From positions 62,001-126,000 of the forward strand of contig NZ_BBWZ01000001.1 of the NCBI RefSeq assembly GCF_001015055.1: 64,000 bases of DNA, given 5' to 3'. The stretch's first letter is position 1. Each line of letters opens with the position of its first letter. The notes under the pieces are model-generated. The model ran no database searches, was not told where the DNA came from, and was given only the letters and a program-made list of their open reading frames with translations. A program made the position numbers and the translations under genes. Positions 8,165-16,715 of the stretch are shown here, piece after piece. This DNA is from Aneurinibacillus tyrosinisolvens. Its GTDB lineage: Bacteria; Bacillota; Bacilli; Aneurinibacillales; Aneurinibacillaceae.

Positions 8165-9607
8165 GTGATTCAAACAAAGGAAATCGAGTGTATTTATCGT
8201 TTATGCGAGGAATATACCCCTCTAAGCATGGAAGATGCGCAAGTAATTGCGGACAAAAGCAAATCGCTGCAAATGATTGCCGATGTATCGCAAGCCAATG
8301 TTTTTATTGACTGCCCTGTTAAAGGTGACAACACGCTAATTGTTGTCGCTGAAGCTGTTCCAACTACGACTCATTCCCTTTATAAAGAAAATGTAGTCGG
8401 AAAGAGGGTGCTTGAATCATACGAACCGGGTGTGTTTCGTGCCTATCGCACGGGCAAACCGGCCCTTATGAACCGGGCTCTGACACAGGAAGGACAGCAT
8501 GTAAAACAAAATGTCATTCCGCTTAAAAACCATGACGGTCACACAATCGGCGTGCTTATCCTGGAACAGGATATTACACGGCAAGTCAAGCACGAAAACG
8601 AACTTGCGCTTTTGTCGGAAACTGCGGAAGAGTTCAGCCGGACATTCTGGGATTTAATTATGAAAGAGCGGTCGATCCCGGATGTGATTGAAGAGGCGCT
8701 TCTCTTGCTGCGGGAAGATGGAAGAATTCTGTATGCAAACAACTTTGCGATCGGGCTGATTGAATCCCATAGCGAACTCACGAGGGAGAATTATACAGGG
8801 CAAAGCATTGAACACGTGTTTCCTTTTATTAATGAAAGTGACTACTTGCATAACGGTGTCATCCAGCGGGAAGTTCATTACAAAGAAATGGTGTATATTT
8901 TACGCAGCATTTGTTTGGAACAAAAGGAAAAGGAACGACGCCTGCTGCTATATCTGCGGGATGTAACTGATTTGCGGAATAAGGAGCGCCAGTTAATGGT
9001 CAAATCGGCTGTGATTCAGGAGATTCACCATCGGGTGAAAAATAATTTGCAAACGGTAGCCGGATTGCTGCGCTTACAAATGCGGCGCGGCGTTCCTGAT
9101 GAAGCGAAGGTGCTGTATCAGGAAAGCCTGAACCGGATTATTAGTATTGCTACTGTTCATGAAGTGCTCTCCTATAGTGGAATTGAAGAAGTAGATATGA
9201 ACCAGGTCATTGAAAAAATCTCAAAAATGCTCGTTTATAATATGCCTTCGGAAGAATGCAGCATCGATGTCAATATGGAAGTCGAAAGCATTAAACTCCT
9301 GTCGAACCAGGCAGTTTCACTGGCGCTTATTCTTACCGAACTCGTACAGAACAGCCTGAAACACGGTTTCACGGAGCGTTCCAAGGGACGGATTGATGTT
9401 AAATTCTATGCTGATGGGGAGCGGCTGCACTTACATGTAGAGGATGACGGCACAGGGTTTAAGGCGCAATCCGAAACAAACCAGCTGGGATTAGAAATTG
9501 TCCGGAATTTAACCCAGTTCGATCTTTATGGGGCATTTACGATATTTCAGAAAGATGAAGGCGGCACGATAGCGCATGTGTCTTTCCCTATAACGAAGGA
9601 GGATTGA
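8165..9607 (+). CDS. eutW: EutW ethanolamine-sensing histidine kinase
   Basis: A 480-residue soluble kinase. An N-terminal GAF-like sensory domain of the histidine kinase N family (~residues 5-150) precedes a PAS-like segment (~165-265). A HisKA_2 dimerisation domain has EIHHRVKNNLQ, with phosphoacceptor His289, and a C-terminal HATPase domain has LTELVQNSLKHG and DDGTGF. It should autophosphorylate with ethanolamine and pass phosphate to EutV, encoded 3 bases downstream. No membrane segment is visible, so the sensing is intracellular. The start is GTG 8165, behind AAAGGGG. The gene lies behind its own ANTAR terminator, giving positive feedback. Confidence 0.93.
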   Translation: MIQTKEIECIYRLCEEYTPLSMEDAQVIADKSKSLQMIADVSQANVFIDCPVKGDNTLIVVAEAVPTTTHSLYKENVVGKRVLESYEPGVFRAYRTGKPALMNRALTQEGQHVKQNVIPLKNHDGHTIGVLILEQDITRQVKHENELALLSETAEEFSRTFWDLIMKERSIPDVIEEALLLLREDGRILYANNFAIGLIESHSELTRENYTGQSIEHVFPFINESDYLHNGVIQREVHYKEMVYILRSICLEQKEKERRLLLYLRDVTDLRNKERQLMVKSAVIQEIHHRVKNNLQTVAGLLRLQMRRGVPDEAKVLYQESLNRIISIATVHEVLSYSGIEEVDMNQVIEKISKMLVYNMPSEECSIDVNMEVESIKLLSNQAVSLALILTELVQNSLKHGFTERSKGRIDVKFYADGERLHLHVEDDGTGFKAQSETNQLGLEIVRNLTQFDLYGAFTIFQKDEGGTIAHVSFPITKED

Positions 9608-9610
9608 ACA

Positions 9611-10213
9611 ATGAGCAAAGGGCGCATTATTGTGGTAGATGACGAATCGATTCTGCGCATGGACATAAAAGAAATGCTGCTTGAAGCGGGCTACGATGTG
9701 GTAGCCGAAGCCAATACCGGCGAACTGGCGGTTGAACTGGCCGCGCTTCACCGCCCCGATCTCATTGTTATGGACGTAAAGATGCCGCGGATGAACGGGC
9801 TGAAGGCCAGCCGGATTATCCAGAAATCATTCAATGTTCCAATCCTGCTCCTTACGGCATATACGGAGGCAGAACTCATCGAGGAAGCGAAAGAGGCCCA
9901 TATTTTCGGTTATTTAGTTAAACCCATTACGGAAAAAGATTTGATTCCTGCCGTTGAAATGGCCCTCGGGCAGTCTAAGCGGCTGCATGGATTGCTTGAC
10001 AGCATTAAGGAAATGGAACACAAACTGGAAGCCCGCAAACAGATTGAACAAGCAAAGGGAATCTTAATGGATGTACATAACATAAATGAAGAAGACGCAT
10101 ACAAGGCACTGCGTACGTACTGCATGAATAACAGGAAGACGATGAGCGAAGTGGCTGCTTCCATCATTCAGCACCGCACGCTTGACAGAAATTCCGTATC
10201 GTTACCCGGATAA
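9611..10213 (+). CDS. eutV: EutV ANTAR-domain response regulator (antiterminator)
   Basis: A 200-residue response regulator. The receiver domain (~1-120) has the DD acidic pocket and phosphoacceptor Asp55 in LIVMDVKMP. The C-terminal ANTAR domain has ARKQIEQAKGILM and EDAYKALRTYCMNNRKTM. It binds RNA rather than DNA, capturing hexaloop hairpins and blocking nearby terminators. Three candidate targets lie in this locus, before eutS, eutW and eutA. The gene starts 3 bases after eutW, with GGAGG overlapping the kinase stop. Confidence 0.95.
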   Translation: MSKGRIIVVDDESILRMDIKEMLLEAGYDVVAEANTGELAVELAALHRPDLIVMDVKMPRMNGLKASRIIQKSFNVPILLLTAYTEAELIEEAKEAHIFGYLVKPITEKDLIPAVEMALGQSKRLHGLLDSIKEMEHKLEARKQIEQAKGILMDVHNINEEDAYKALRTYCMNNRKTMSEVAASIIQHRTLDRNSVSLPG

Positions 10214-10227
10214 CAAAAAAATAAATC

Positions 10228-10286
10228 AAGGCAAAGGCGCCTTACATGACGTGGAATGAAAACCGTTGTGTAAGGCGCCCTTTTTT
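10228..10286 (+). promoter_or_regulatory. EutV (ANTAR) antiterminator leader of eutA
   Basis: AAGGC/GCCTT (10228-10232 with 10239-10243) closes the hexaloop AAAGGC. A perfect 11-bp terminator stem (10236-10246 with 10269-10279), followed by TTTTTT at 10281-10286, uses the same bases, so the two folds compete. A further 4-bp hairpin with hexaloop CCCGGA lies at 10201-10214 over the eutV stop; it has G4 but not A1, so it is only a weak candidate for a first hexaloop. Confidence 0.85.
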
Positions 10287-10303
10287 AGAGGGGGGAACGA
10301 AAG

Positions 10304-11755
10304 ATGCTGCGACCCGGACGGGAAAAAGAAGAAATTATGAGCGCCGGGATTGATATCGGAACGAGTACGACCAAACTTATTCTCAGCCGGTTTTCTCTTG
10401 CGAATACAGCAGGCACAAGCCATGTGCCCCGGATTGAGATTATTGATAAACAGGTGATTTATAAAAGCCCGATTTACCGTACGCCGCTTCGAACAATCGA
10501 ACGAATCGACATGGATGCTGTTCTTTCTATTGTACAAACAGAATACGCAAAGGCGGGCGTTCACCGCGATGATATACAAACAGGAGCTGTCATTATTACG
10601 GGTGAAACCGCTACGAAGGAAAATGCGGAAGAGATGGTTCATAGTTTGGCTGATAAGGCCGGAGAATTTCTCGTAGCGACGGCCGGTCCTGATCTGGAGG
10701 GAATTATCGCGGCGAAAGGCTCAGGTGCCTATGAGCATTCCCGCCAAACGGGGAGGGCTGTCGCCAACATTGATATCGGAGGGGGAACCGCCAACATCGC
10801 AGTGTACCAGGCCGGTACCTTTCGCGGAACGTGCACACTGCATATTGGCGGCCGGTTAATCGAGTATCGAAATAGCAGAGTTGAGAAAATCTCACCGCCC
10901 ATTCAGAAGCTTATAAAACAGAAGCAGATTCCCATCTCTCCAGGAGATATGGTTTCTCGGGATTCGATTTCAGAAATAACAGATGCCATGGCAGAAACGC
11001 TTGCCCATATTCTGAGCGGAAAAATAGAGCCGGAAGACGAGGTGCTGTTGCTCGGCCATAAACCCGACTGGAGGATACCCGTGGAAGACATTATGTTCTC
11101 GGGTGGTGTAAGCGAATGTATATACGGGCTGGAAGAAGAAGACTCCGTGAAAGAGAAGCCAGGCTATGATGATATCGGCTTGCAGCTTGCTGCCTCCCTC
11201 CGGGAAAGCCCTGCTCTGCGCCAGTGGAACTGGATTCGCCCGCTGGAAACGGTAAGAGCCACCGTACTCGGCGCCGGCATGCAAACGACGGAACTGAGCG
11301 GGGCGACCATTCAGGTCGACAATTCCTGCTTGCCTGTAAAAAACCTGCCTGTCTACCATCTGCCTATGCGGGGGGATACAGCCGATACGGAGAAAAAAGT
11401 CATCCAGGCCGTCGAGCAGGCGATAACGATGTACGATCCGGCACGGGAAGGCCGCAACTTCGCCCTTTATTTGTCCGATTTGCCTGTTCTCAAATTCCGG
11501 GAAGTCCAGCAATTGGCAGCCTCGCTGCTTACTGCTTTCAGTAGACAGCCGGAGCCGGCCCACCCTTTAATTATCGTCGTATCAAACGATATGGCCAAAG
11601 TACTCGGGCAAACCCTGCAGGCGATGAACCCGGGGCGCAGCATTGTCTGTATTGATCAAATTTTAGTCGAGCACGGCGATTACCTTGATATTGGAAACAT
11701 GCTCCGTTCAGAGGTCGTGCCGGTTGTTGTTAAAACGCTTGCGTTTCAATCGTGA
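10304..11755 (+). CDS. eutA: EutA, ethanolamine ammonia-lyase reactivating factor
   Basis: A 483-residue actin/Hsp70-fold protein with the phosphate-binding motif GIDIGTSTTKLI near the N-terminus and NIDIGGGTANIAV near residue 158. EutA exchanges damaged cobalamin out of the lyase at the cost of ATP, restoring EutBC. GAGGGGGGAACG precedes ATG 10304. The gene begins the long distal part of the eut locus behind a terminator-antiterminator leader. eutB follows with a 17-base gap. Confidence 0.95.
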   Translation: MLRPGREKEEIMSAGIDIGTSTTKLILSRFSLANTAGTSHVPRIEIIDKQVIYKSPIYRTPLRTIERIDMDAVLSIVQTEYAKAGVHRDDIQTGAVIITGETATKENAEEMVHSLADKAGEFLVATAGPDLEGIIAAKGSGAYEHSRQTGRAVANIDIGGGTANIAVYQAGTFRGTCTLHIGGRLIEYRNSRVEKISPPIQKLIKQKQIPISPGDMVSRDSISEITDAMAETLAHILSGKIEPEDEVLLLGHKPDWRIPVEDIMFSGGVSECIYGLEEEDSVKEKPGYDDIGLQLAASLRESPALRQWNWIRPLETVRATVLGAGMQTTELSGATIQVDNSCLPVKNLPVYHLPMRGDTADTEKKVIQAVEQAITMYDPAREGRNFALYLSDLPVLKFREVQQLAASLLTAFSRQPEPAHPLIIVVSNDMAKVLGQTLQAMNPGRSIVCIDQILVEHGDYLDIGNMLRSEVVPVVVKTLAFQS

Positions 11756-11772
11756 GAAAGGATGAACGGTGT

Positions 11773-13137
11773 ATGGAACTGAAAACCCGGTTGCTCAATC
11801 AAGTGTATCAGTTTAAAAACATTAAAGAGGTATTTGCTAAGGCAAACGAAGAGAAGTCCGGCGATAGATTGGCAGGGATTGCAGCGGAGTCGGTCCAGGA
11901 GCGCATCGCAGCCAAGCAGGTTCTTGCCGAATTGACGCTCGGGGATATCCGCGACCATCCCCTGCTCTCCCCAGAAGAAGATGAAGTATCACGGATTATC
12001 GAAGAGCAGATAAACGACACCATATTCAAGGATATAAAAGGCTGGACGGTAGCTGAGCTTAGAGAATACATCCTGGATGATGGCACAACGGGACAGGAGA
12101 TAAGCCGGATCAGCAGAGGGTTGTCGAGTGAAATGATTGCCGCTGTCGCGAAGCTGATGTCGAACCTCGACCTCATTCATGGCGCGAATAAAATTGAAGT
12201 GCTTTCACTATGTAATACGGCCATTGGGCAAAAAGGAAGGCTTGCTTCACGGCTGCAGCCCAACCACCCGACGGACAGTGTAGAGGGTATGCTCGCTTCT
12301 CTCCAGGAAGGACTATCGTACGGAATCGGTGATGCGGTTATTGGAATTAACCCAGTAGATGATTCAGTAGAGAGTGTAAAGCGTCTGCTTCATGCCACCC
12401 ATGCTTTCATTGAGGACTGGGGCATCCCGACACAGAATTGTGTGCTGGCCCATGTGATGACCCAGATGAAAGCAATCGAGCAGGGCGCGCCTGCCCATAT
12501 GATTTTTCAAAGCATTGCAGGGACGGAAGCAGCCAATCGTTCCTTCGGCGTTACAGCTTCCATGCTCGATGAAGCGAAGGATATGATGCGGGTGCTTGGA
12601 ACAAGCACCGGTCCGCAGCGACTGTACTTTGAAACAGGACAGGGATCGGAGCTGTCAGCGGAAGCACATTACGGCATCGATCAGATGACGCTCGAAGCAC
12701 GCAATTATGGATTCGCCAAACGGTATAACCCGTATATGCTCAATACGGTTGTTGGGTTTATCGGGCCCGAATATTTGTACGACAGCAAACAGGTCATCCG
12801 CGCAGGGCTGGAAGATCATTTTATGGGGAAAATGCACGGCATCTCGATGGGTGTTGATGTGTGCTACACGAACCATATCCGGGCGGATCAGAACGATATT
12901 GAGGATTTAGGCGTTTTGCTCACAGCGGCAGGCGTAAACTTCATTATTGCAACCCCGATGGGAGACGATTGTATGCTGAACTATCAATCGCTAAGCTACC
13001 ACGATGTTGCCGCCCTGCGCCAGACCATGAACCGGCGGCCGGCTCCCAGGTTCGAAGCCTGGCTGGAGGAAAACGGAATTATGGAAGGCGGAAAACTGAC
13101 GAAACGTGCCGGCGATCCAACTATTTTCATACGTTAG
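11773..13137 (+). CDS. eutB: EutB1, ethanolamine ammonia-lyase large subunit
   Basis: A 454-residue TIM-barrel subunit of adenosylcobalamin-dependent ethanolamine ammonia-lyase, which turns ethanolamine into acetaldehyde and ammonia. Numbering matches E. coli EutB, and the substrate-contacting residues are retained: Arg160 and Gln162 in ASRLQPN, Asn193 in IGINPV, Glu287 in YFETGQGS, Phe329 in VVGFIGPE and Asp362 in MGVDVCYTNH. I start it at ATG 11773 because it aligns with the family N-terminus and follows AGAAAGGA; a GTG at 11752 is in frame. eutC1 follows 11 bases later. A diverged second copy lies at 18032. Confidence 0.96.
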   Translation: MELKTRLLNQVYQFKNIKEVFAKANEEKSGDRLAGIAAESVQERIAAKQVLAELTLGDIRDHPLLSPEEDEVSRIIEEQINDTIFKDIKGWTVAELREYILDDGTTGQEISRISRGLSSEMIAAVAKLMSNLDLIHGANKIEVLSLCNTAIGQKGRLASRLQPNHPTDSVEGMLASLQEGLSYGIGDAVIGINPVDDSVESVKRLLHATHAFIEDWGIPTQNCVLAHVMTQMKAIEQGAPAHMIFQSIAGTEAANRSFGVTASMLDEAKDMMRVLGTSTGPQRLYFETGQGSELSAEAHYGIDQMTLEARNYGFAKRYNPYMLNTVVGFIGPEYLYDSKQVIRAGLEDHFMGKMHGISMGVDVCYTNHIRADQNDIEDLGVLLTAAGVNFIIATPMGDDCMLNYQSLSYHDVAALRQTMNRRPAPRFEAWLEENGIMEGGKLTKRAGDPTIFIR

Positions 13138-13148
13138 GAGGGGAAAAC

Positions 13149-14126
13149 GTGGAAACTCAGCTTATCGAAACGATTACCCGTATCGTGCTTGAGAAACTGA
13201 AAAACAACCAGGAAATTTCGCAGTCTCCTACTCCTGCGAAAGAACCGGAGAAAGCGAGCCGATACGGGGCTGTAAAAGTATGGAGCTACGTAGATTCTCC
13301 CCCGGAACCGATCAGGGAGGAACAGGCACAGCCACCTGCCCCGCAGCCGGCGAAAGCGGAACCGGACGAGAAGCCTGTACAGCAAACAGGGAAGAGAGCC
13401 GGGATTAAAAAGCCGTTTAATAAAGAGGTACTGGACCGATTAGTAAACAAGACGCCGGCAAGAATCGGAGTCGGCCGGGCCGGAGTACGGCCGAAAACCG
13501 ATACGTGGCTCCAGTTTCGTTCAGACCACGCCGCAGCGGTGGACGCAGTATACGGAACGGTTGAAGCGAAACTTCTCGAAACCCTTCAGCTTTTTACAGT
13601 AAAAACACAGGTGAAAAATAAAGAAGAATACATTTTACGTCCGGATTTAGGAAGGCGCCTCACGGAGGCGTCCATTCAAACGATTCGCGAACGCTGTGTA
13701 ATGGCTCCTAAAGTGCAAATCGTTGTATCGGATGGCTTAAGTTCGCAGGCAATCGAACAAAATCTGGAAGATGTCTACCTATCCTTTAAGCAATCGTTAA
13801 ATGGATTGGGCCTAACAGACGGAACCCCGTTCTTTGTTGAGAAAGGGCGGGTAGCTGTCATGGATGATATTGGAGAGGCCCTGCAGCCGGAAGTGGTTGT
13901 TCTGTTTATCGGAGAGCGCCCGGGCCTTGTAAGCGCAGAATCGCTGAGCGCGTATCTTTGCTATAAACCCCGGAGAGGAACGATTGAGGCAGACAGGATG
14001 GTCATTTCAAACATTCATTCAGGAGGCATTCCGCCGGCGGAAGCAGGCGCTTATCTGGGGAATGTCGTGCAAAAGATTCTTAAATACGAAGCAAGCGGCG
14101 TGTCGCTTGTTCAGAAAGAGACATAG
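13149..14126 (+). CDS. eutC: EutC1, ethanolamine ammonia-lyase small subunit
   Basis: A 325-residue small subunit that, with EutB, binds adenosylcobalamin. The first ~20 residues (ETQLIETITRIVLEKL) form an amphipathic helix like the encapsulation peptides that target enzymes into microcompartments. A Pro/Ala/Lys-rich linker (~residues 25-95) then leads into the conserved core with ARIGVGRAG, RPDLGRRL, VSDGLSS, IGERPGL and ISNIHSGG. GTG 13149 is the start: AGGAGGGG overlaps the eutB stop and the helix begins here. The linker is longer than in E. coli EutC (295 residues). Confidence 0.94.
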   Translation: METQLIETITRIVLEKLKNNQEISQSPTPAKEPEKASRYGAVKVWSYVDSPPEPIREEQAQPPAPQPAKAEPDEKPVQQTGKRAGIKKPFNKEVLDRLVNKTPARIGVGRAGVRPKTDTWLQFRSDHAAAVDAVYGTVEAKLLETLQLFTVKTQVKNKEEYILRPDLGRRLTEASIQTIRERCVMAPKVQIVVSDGLSSQAIEQNLEDVYLSFKQSLNGLGLTDGTPFFVEKGRVAVMDDIGEALQPEVVVLFIGERPGLVSAESLSAYLCYKPRRGTIEADRMVISNIHSGGIPPAEAGAYLGNVVQKILKYEASGVSLVQKET

Positions 14127-14145
14127 GAAAAGGAGGGAGTAAGCC

Positions 14146-14801
14146 GTGGAACTTGTTCCTATCAGGCTAAGGTGCTTGCCATTCGCATGATTCCGAATGT
14201 GGACGCCGCGCTGGCAGCCCAGTTTAACTTGAAGCCCGGGCAGCGCAGCTTAGGGTTAATCACAACAACGATAGACGACGTAGGCTATACCGCGCTCGAC
14301 GAAGCGACGAAACGGGCGGAAGTGGAAGTCGTGTATGCCCGTTCCTTCTATGCGGGGGCAGCCTGTGCATCCGGACCTCTCTCCGGTGAATTCATGGGAA
14401 TTCTGGCCGGCCCCAATCCGGATGAAGTAATGAGCGGGATTGAGGCGGCGGAAAACACGATTCAATACGATGCCCACTTCGAATCCCTAAATGAGGACGG
14501 AACCCATGCCCTGTATGCCCATGTCGTGGCGCGAACGGGAAGCTACCTTTCCAAAACGGCAGGAATCAGAGAAGGAGAACCGCTCGCTTATCTAATTGCA
14601 CCTCCCCTGGAGGCGATGTATGGCCTGGATGCCGCCTTAAAAGCGGCAGATGTAGAGCTAGTCAGCTTCTACGGTCCGCCTTCCGAAACAAATTTCGGCG
14701 GGGGGCTGCTTACAGGAACACAGTCAGCATGCCGGGCAGCGGCCGAGGCTTTTCGCGACAGCATTATTGAAATCGCCCGCAACCCGCTTCCCTGGCCATA
14801 A
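14146..14801 (+). CDS. eutL: EutL, trimeric microcompartment shell protein (apparent N-terminal frameshift)
   Basis: The protein from GTG 14172 (VLAIRMIPNV, then RSLGLITT, EATKRAEVEVVYARSFYAGAA, VARTGSYLS, GEPLAYLIAPPLEA, ETNFGGGLLTG) is a clear EutL, a tandem-BMC trimer thought to gate the shell. The natural start seems to be GTG 14146, nine bases after AGGAGG, which encodes MELVPI in another frame. Adding one C near 14163 would give MELVPIQAKVLAIRM, a normal EutL N-terminus. So one base appears to be missing. If real, translation must start at the internal GTG 14172, which has no clear ribosome site, and loses ~9 residues. Confidence 0.88.
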
Positions 14802-14847
14802 GGTATAAGCTGCCCGGACAGACGAGCAGCAGAAAGGAGTGATAGCA

Positions 14848-16377
14848 ATGCAGCTTGATCGGGATTTGCAGTCACTGCAGGAAATGCGAAACGCAGTAAG
14901 GCGGGCAAAAGAAGCACAGCAGGAGTTTAAAGGATACTCCCAGCAGCAGGTAGACCGCATTGTCAAAGCAATGGCAGATGCCGCTTATGAAAAAGCATAC
15001 GAGCTGGGCCTTCTTGCGGTAGAAGAAACGGGACTTGGGATCGCGGAACATAAAGCGGTGAAAAATCAGGTCGGTTCACGGGATGTATACGATTCGATTT
15101 GTCACCTGAAGACAGTGGGCGTCATTAACGAAATACCGGAAAAGAAAATGGTCGAAGTCGCTTCCCCGTTTGGCGTCATTGCAGGCATTGTCCCTGTAAC
15201 AAACCCGACGTCAACCGCTATTTTCAAGAGTCTCATCGCAGTGAAAACCCGTAACGCGATCGTTTTTAGTCCTCATCCTTCCGCAGCGAGGTGCACGGTG
15301 GAGGCAGCCAGGGTGTGCCTGGAGGCTGCTGTGAAAGCCGGAGCGCCGGATGGCCTGATTGGATGGATCGAGGAACCTACGATGGAAGCGACAGAATGCC
15401 TGATGAAGCATCGAGACGTCAACCTGATTTTAGCAACAGGCGGCGGCGGGCTCGTCCGGGCCGCGTACAGTTCCGGGAAGCCCGCCTATGGTGTCGGACC
15501 GGGGAATGTTCCGGTATATATTGAAAAAACGGCTGAAATCGCCAAAGCCGTGAAACGGATTGTAGACAGCAAAACGTTTGACAATGGAACCATCTGCGCA
15601 TCGGAGCAGGCCATTGTAGTAGATTCCAACATTCGTGAGATGGTCATCCGTGAGTTTAAAAATCAGGGCGCCTATTTTCTGAACGAGGAAGAGAAAAGAA
15701 AGCTTGAACCGGTTATCTCACCCGCCCCGGGCAAATTAAACCCTGGAATTGTGGGCAGGAAGGCAGCTGTCATTGCAGGCATGGCCGGCCTAACGGTTCC
15801 ACCCGGCACACGCTTACTAATTGCGGAAGAAACAAGCATAGGAAAGGATGTTCCTTTCTCGCTTGAAAAGCTGTCTCCCGTGTTCGCTCTCTATACGGTA
15901 AATGGCCCGCGGGAAGCCGTAGATGTATGCGAGAAGCTTCTTGCATTAGGGGGCCGGGGCCATACGTTAGCCCTTCACACAACAGACGATGAAGTCGCTA
16001 CCTTATTCGCTCTCCGCTCGCCTGTATCCAGAATTGTAGTGAACACCCCGGCAGCACTCGGTGCAGTAGGCGCCACTACCGGTTTGATGGCCTCACTCAC
16101 TCTTGGCTGCGGGACCTTTGGTGGGAATATCACCTCCGACAATTTGACCGCCCACCATTTAATGAACATCAAACGGATGGCATACGGCACAAAAGAGGTC
16201 GTGATTCCTGAACCTGGAAGTAAGGCTCACGTCTCCGTCCCTCCACCACAGCAAATGGGTCAGGAGAAGCAAATCGAAGAAGTGGTCGAAAAGGTGCTGG
16301 CGCAGGTCGGTGTTATCGGCAGTGCAGATAAGCAAACAGTAGCCCAGCTCGTTACCCAGGTGCTTGCAAAACTATAA
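14848..16377 (+). CDS. eutE: EutE, CoA-acylating acetaldehyde dehydrogenase
   Basis: A 509-residue aldehyde dehydrogenase of the EutE/PduP family, oxidising acetaldehyde to acetyl-CoA with NAD+. Typical motifs are GIVPVTNPTSTA, ILATGGGGLV, VGPGNVPVYIE and the catalytic FDNGTICASEQ cysteine near residue 248. It is about 40 residues longer than E. coli EutE. The extra C-terminal part contains IEEVVEKVLAQV and TVAQLVTQVLAKL, amphipathic helices like encapsulation peptides, here at the C- instead of the N-terminus. ATG 14848 follows AAAGGAG; an in-frame GTG at 14839 lies within that ribosome site. Confidence 0.94.
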   Translation: MQLDRDLQSLQEMRNAVRRAKEAQQEFKGYSQQQVDRIVKAMADAAYEKAYELGLLAVEETGLGIAEHKAVKNQVGSRDVYDSICHLKTVGVINEIPEKKMVEVASPFGVIAGIVPVTNPTSTAIFKSLIAVKTRNAIVFSPHPSAARCTVEAARVCLEAAVKAGAPDGLIGWIEEPTMEATECLMKHRDVNLILATGGGGLVRAAYSSGKPAYGVGPGNVPVYIEKTAEIAKAVKRIVDSKTFDNGTICASEQAIVVDSNIREMVIREFKNQGAYFLNEEEKRKLEPVISPAPGKLNPGIVGRKAAVIAGMAGLTVPPGTRLLIAEETSIGKDVPFSLEKLSPVFALYTVNGPREAVDVCEKLLALGGRGHTLALHTTDDEVATLFALRSPVSRIVVNTPAALGAVGATTGLMASLTLGCGTFGGNITSDNLTAHHLMNIKRMAYGTKEVVIPEPGSKAHVSVPPPQQMGQEKQIEEVVEKVLAQVGVIGSADKQTVAQLVTQVLAKL

Positions 16378-16406
16378 ACTAAACAAAATTTGAGGAGGAA
16401 TAGAAA

Positions 16407-16700
16407 ATGGCAAGAGAATTAACAGCATTAGGCATGATTGAAACAAAAGGATTGGTTGCTTCGGTCGAGGCTGCAGACGCTATGGTAAAGGCAGCAAACG
16501 TTCATCTGGTCGGCAAGGTACATGTGGGCGGAGGCCTTGTGACGGTCCTTGTTCGCGGTGATGTAGGAGCGGTAAAGGCGGCAACAGATGCCGGTGCAGC
16601 CGCTGCCCAGCGCGTAGGCGAGCTTCTATCCGTTCACGTCATTCCGCGCCCGCACAATGAGTTGGAAAGCATTCTGCCTAAGCTCAATCTCGAAGAGTAG
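16407..16700 (+). CDS. eutM: EutM-type BMC-H hexameric shell protein
   Basis: A 97-residue single-domain BMC protein. It begins [26 protein letters not shown], has [25 protein letters not shown], and ends in the IPRPHNELE segment typical of EutM/PduA. It forms the hexamers that tile the facets of the compartment. GAGGAGGAATAG gives a strong ribosome site, fitting a highly expressed shell protein. A 90-residue paralogue lies at 17728. Confidence 0.95.
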   Translation: MARELTALGMIETKGLVASVEAADAMVKAANVHLVGKVHVGGGLVTVLVRGDVGAVKAATDAGAAAAQRVGELLSVHVIPRPHNELESILPKLNLEE

Positions 16701-16715
16701 TCCTGTTAGCGCGAT

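Noticed and set aside
12969..13148. Upstream extension of the eutC1 frame inside eutB1
   Set aside because: The extension overlaps conserved EutB sequence in another frame; the EutC N-terminal helix and AGGAGG site fix the start at GTG 13149.
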